Below are positions 4,678 to 6,323 of a stretch of 6,323 nt of DNA, in pieces. The notes under the pieces are model-generated. The model was not told the DNA's origin, searched no databases, and saw only the letters and a list, made by a program, of their open reading frames with translations. Source of the DNA: a candidate division Zixibacteria bacterium 4484_93 (GTDB taxonomy: Bacteria; UBP14; UBA6098; 4484-93); assembly GCA_002085385.1 (NCBI GenBank), contig NATO01000084.1, forward strand, positions 1 through 6,323. The letters are read 5' to 3'. The first letter of the stretch is position 1. Every line of letters starts with the position of its first letter. Both the position numbers and the translations under genes were made by a program.

Positions 4678-6323
4678 GCCTGCCTCCTCCAGTCACCGAG
4701 CTTCAGGTCCCTGAGCCGGAGCTGAATTGAGCGTCTACCCTGATAAGTCTCGTGTTCGAGGATGAAAGCCAGATGAAGCGATTTTGTTCCCGCCGCTATC
4801 TCGGGGTAGTAGCTCCCGAGGTTGAATCCGATGACATTTAGGGGTTGATGGTAGTTGTGGATACGCATTCTGAGGTGTCCTTTCCCAACAATCCGGGGCG
4901 TTCCATATAGTCTCGTATTTTCCAACAGGAACACAGGTCTCATATTGTCTGGACCGTAAGGAGCGAACAACTCCAACCACTCCACCAGCTCCTCTGTTAT
5001 CTCGTCCGAAGTAAGTGTTGCATCGATGGGGAGAACAGGGACCATATCCTCATCCCGTAGGTTCTCCGTGGCGTACCGGACGAACTCCTTCTTGAAGCTA
5101 TTTATCTTGTCTATATCTATGCTCAAGCCGGCTGCATATTTGTGTCCACCATACTTGAGAAGGTATTGTGAGCTGCTCTTGATGGCGTTTAGCAGGTGGA
5201 AGTTCTGGATACTTCTGGCAGAGCCTTTGCCCTCGCCATCCTGGGTCGAGATGAGAACGGTCGGACGGTTGTAGCGTTCGGCGAGGCGTGATGCCACGAT
5301 GCCAATGACCCCTATATGCCATCTATCCGATGCAAGCACGATAGCCTTTTCCTTGGAGAGGTCGACCTGTTCCTTCACCATACGGTCTGCTTCCTCGAAT
5401 ATTGCCGCATCTAACTCCTTGCGTTTCCTGTTCTGTTCCTCAATCACATTGGCGAGCCTCTTTGCCTCCCGGAAATCATCGGTCAGGAGGAGGTTTAGGG
5501 CAAGGGCTGAATCGCCTATTCTGCCGACTGCATTTATTCTTGGTGCAAGTCCAAAGACGATATGCCAGGAGGATAACCCTTTTCCCCACAAGCCTGCTGA
5601 CATCATAAGGGCTCTCAAGCCAGCTCTTTCGGTCTTTTCTATCGCATTGAGCCCGAACTTAACGAGGATACGGTTTTCCCTCGTTAAGGGAACGATATCG
5701 GCAATGGTGCCGAGCCCCACAAGGTCGAGATACTGATAGAGCTTTTGTTTATCCTCACCGATTGTTTCAAGCAGGGCGGAGGCGAGCTTGAACGCAACTC
5801 CCACCCCTGCCAGCTCTTTTGTGGCATCCGGTCCACCGAGCCTCGGGTCGACGATGGCAACTGCATCGGGGAGTTTTTTGCCCATCTCGTGATGGTCGGT
5901 GACTATCGTGTCTATCCCGAGGCTTTTAGCATACTCTATCTCTTCGACTCCGGTTATCCCGCAGTCGACCGTGATAATAAGAGATATCCCCTTGCTTTTT
6001 GCCTCATCTATGGCTAATTTGGAAAGACCATACCCTTCGATTTGCCTGTCGGGGAGGTACCATTCGATGTCTGCTCCGAGGCTCAGGAGAGCAGAGTACA
6101 GAAGCACGGTGGATGTGATACCATCGACATCGTAATCGCCGAAGATGACAATTTTCTCACGGTTGCGAAGGGCGACAAGGATCCTGTCCACTGCTTTAGG
6201 CATATCGGGCAAAAGAAACGGGTCGGTGAGTTTATCCAATGATGGGTAAAAGAACTCTTTTATCTCCTCTCTTGTTTTAAGCCCGCGGTTCACCAGTATC
6301 TGCGAGATAACCTCTGGAATGCT
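4674..6323 (-). CDS. recJ: Single-stranded-DNA-specific 5'-3' exonuclease RecJ, 5' end outside window
   Basis: RecJ degrades single-stranded DNA 5' to 3' in recombinational repair, mismatch repair and base excision repair. The frame is open to the right edge (549 residues visible). The GTG at 6293 is not the real start, because the upstream codons continue a family-like SIPEVISQILVNRGL; about 20-30 residues are probably missing. Counting visible residues, the DHH phosphoesterase domain has DYDVDG at 63-68, DCGIT at 120-124, DHH at 143-145, GTIADIVPL at 206-214 and PRINAVGRIGD at 261-271. The DHHA1 domain has WHIGVIGIVASRLAE at 335-349, GKGSARS at 365-371 and GGHKYAAG at 392-399. The C-terminal OB-like domain ends with SIQLRLRDLK, as in RecJ proteins of about 570 residues. 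All metal-binding motifs are present. The last codons (AGG AGG for two arginines) supply the ribosome binding site for cobO. Confidence 0.96.
   Translation of the reverse strand, partial: SIPEVISQILVNRGLKTREEIKEFFYPSLDKLTDPFLLPDMPKAVDRILVALRNREKIVIFGDYDVDGITSTVLLYSALLSLGADIEWYLPDRQIEGYGLSKLAIDEAKSKGISLIITVDCGITGVEEIEYAKSLGIDTIVTDHHEMGKKLPDAVAIVDPRLGGPDATKELAGVGVAFKLASALLETIGEDKQKLYQYLDLVGLGTIADIVPLTRENRILVKFGLNAIEKTERAGLRALMMSAGLWGKGLSSWHIVFGLAPRINAVGRIGDSALALNLLLTDDFREAKRLANVIEEQNRKRKELDAAIFEEADRMVKEQVDLSKEKAIVLASDRWHIGVIGIVASRLAERYNRPTVLISTQDGEGKGSARSIQNFHLLNAIKSSSQYLLKYGGHKYAAGLSIDIDKINSFKKEFVRYATENLRDEDMVPVLPIDATLTSDEITEELVEWLELFAPYGPDNMRPVFLLENTRLYGTPRIVGKGHLRMRIHNYHQPLNVIGFNLGSYYPEIAAGTKSLHLAFILEHETYQGRRSIQLRLRDLKLGDWRRQA
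4683..4690 (-). promoter_or_regulatory. Ribosome binding site deciding the TTG start of cobO
   Basis: Reading on the minus strand, GGAGGAGG lies inside the last codons of recJ and ends five bases before the TTG at 4677-4675. No ATG or GTG nearby would keep the P-loop at its family position, so this site is the main support for the TTG start. Confidence 0.8.

Noticed and set aside
6291..6293. GTG as the start of recJ
   Set aside because: The frame stays open upstream and encodes residues typical of RecJ before NRGL (ISQILV), and there is no Shine-Dalgarno sequence in front of it. The gene runs off the right edge.

Overview
The window is almost entirely coding. All seven genes lie on the minus strand and run from high to low coordinates in one tight gene string: recJ (5' end cut off by the right edge) > cobO (corrinoid adenosyltransferase) > citD > citE > citF > pdxJ > xseA (3' end cut off by the left edge). 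Six junctions join them. Four are stop/start overlaps of 1 or 4 bases, one is a direct abutment (TAA then ATG), and the largest gap is 24 bases, between cobO and citD. I see no internal promoter, terminator, RNA gene, repeat array or mobile element. The string is most simply read as part of one longer operon whose ends lie outside the window.

The organism is a bacterium: bacterial-type RecJ and ExoVII large subunit, a DXP-dependent PdxJ, and clear Shine-Dalgarno sequences of the GGAGG type. Base composition is near 50% G+C. A citrate lyase with a B12-handling enzyme suggests an anaerobic or facultative lifestyle. The sequence alone does not let me name a phylum. The unusual gene order suggests a lineage away from the well-studied citrate fermenters.

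Functionally the string mixes three themes. The outer genes encode two single-strand DNA exonucleases, RecJ and exonuclease VII large subunit. Next to them are two cofactor genes, cobO (adenosylcobalamin) and pdxJ (pyridoxal phosphate). In the middle is a complete structural set for citrate lyase: acyl carrier protein CitD, citryl lyase CitE and CoA transferase CitF. The usual accessory genes (citC ligase, citX/citG prosthetic-group genes, citrate transporter, two-component regulator) are absent from the window.

The most interesting observation is in CitD. The protein aligns well with the citrate lyase acyl carrier protein, but the serine that carries the phosphoribosyl-dephospho-CoA prosthetic group (Ser14 in the enterobacterial proteins) is Lys14 here, and the surrounding attachment loop has also changed. 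The start and the 8-residue spacing of the loop are unchanged, so this is not an alignment slip. Together with the missing maturation genes, this raises the possibility of a citrate lyase that works on free CoA thioesters, with CitD kept as a structural subunit.
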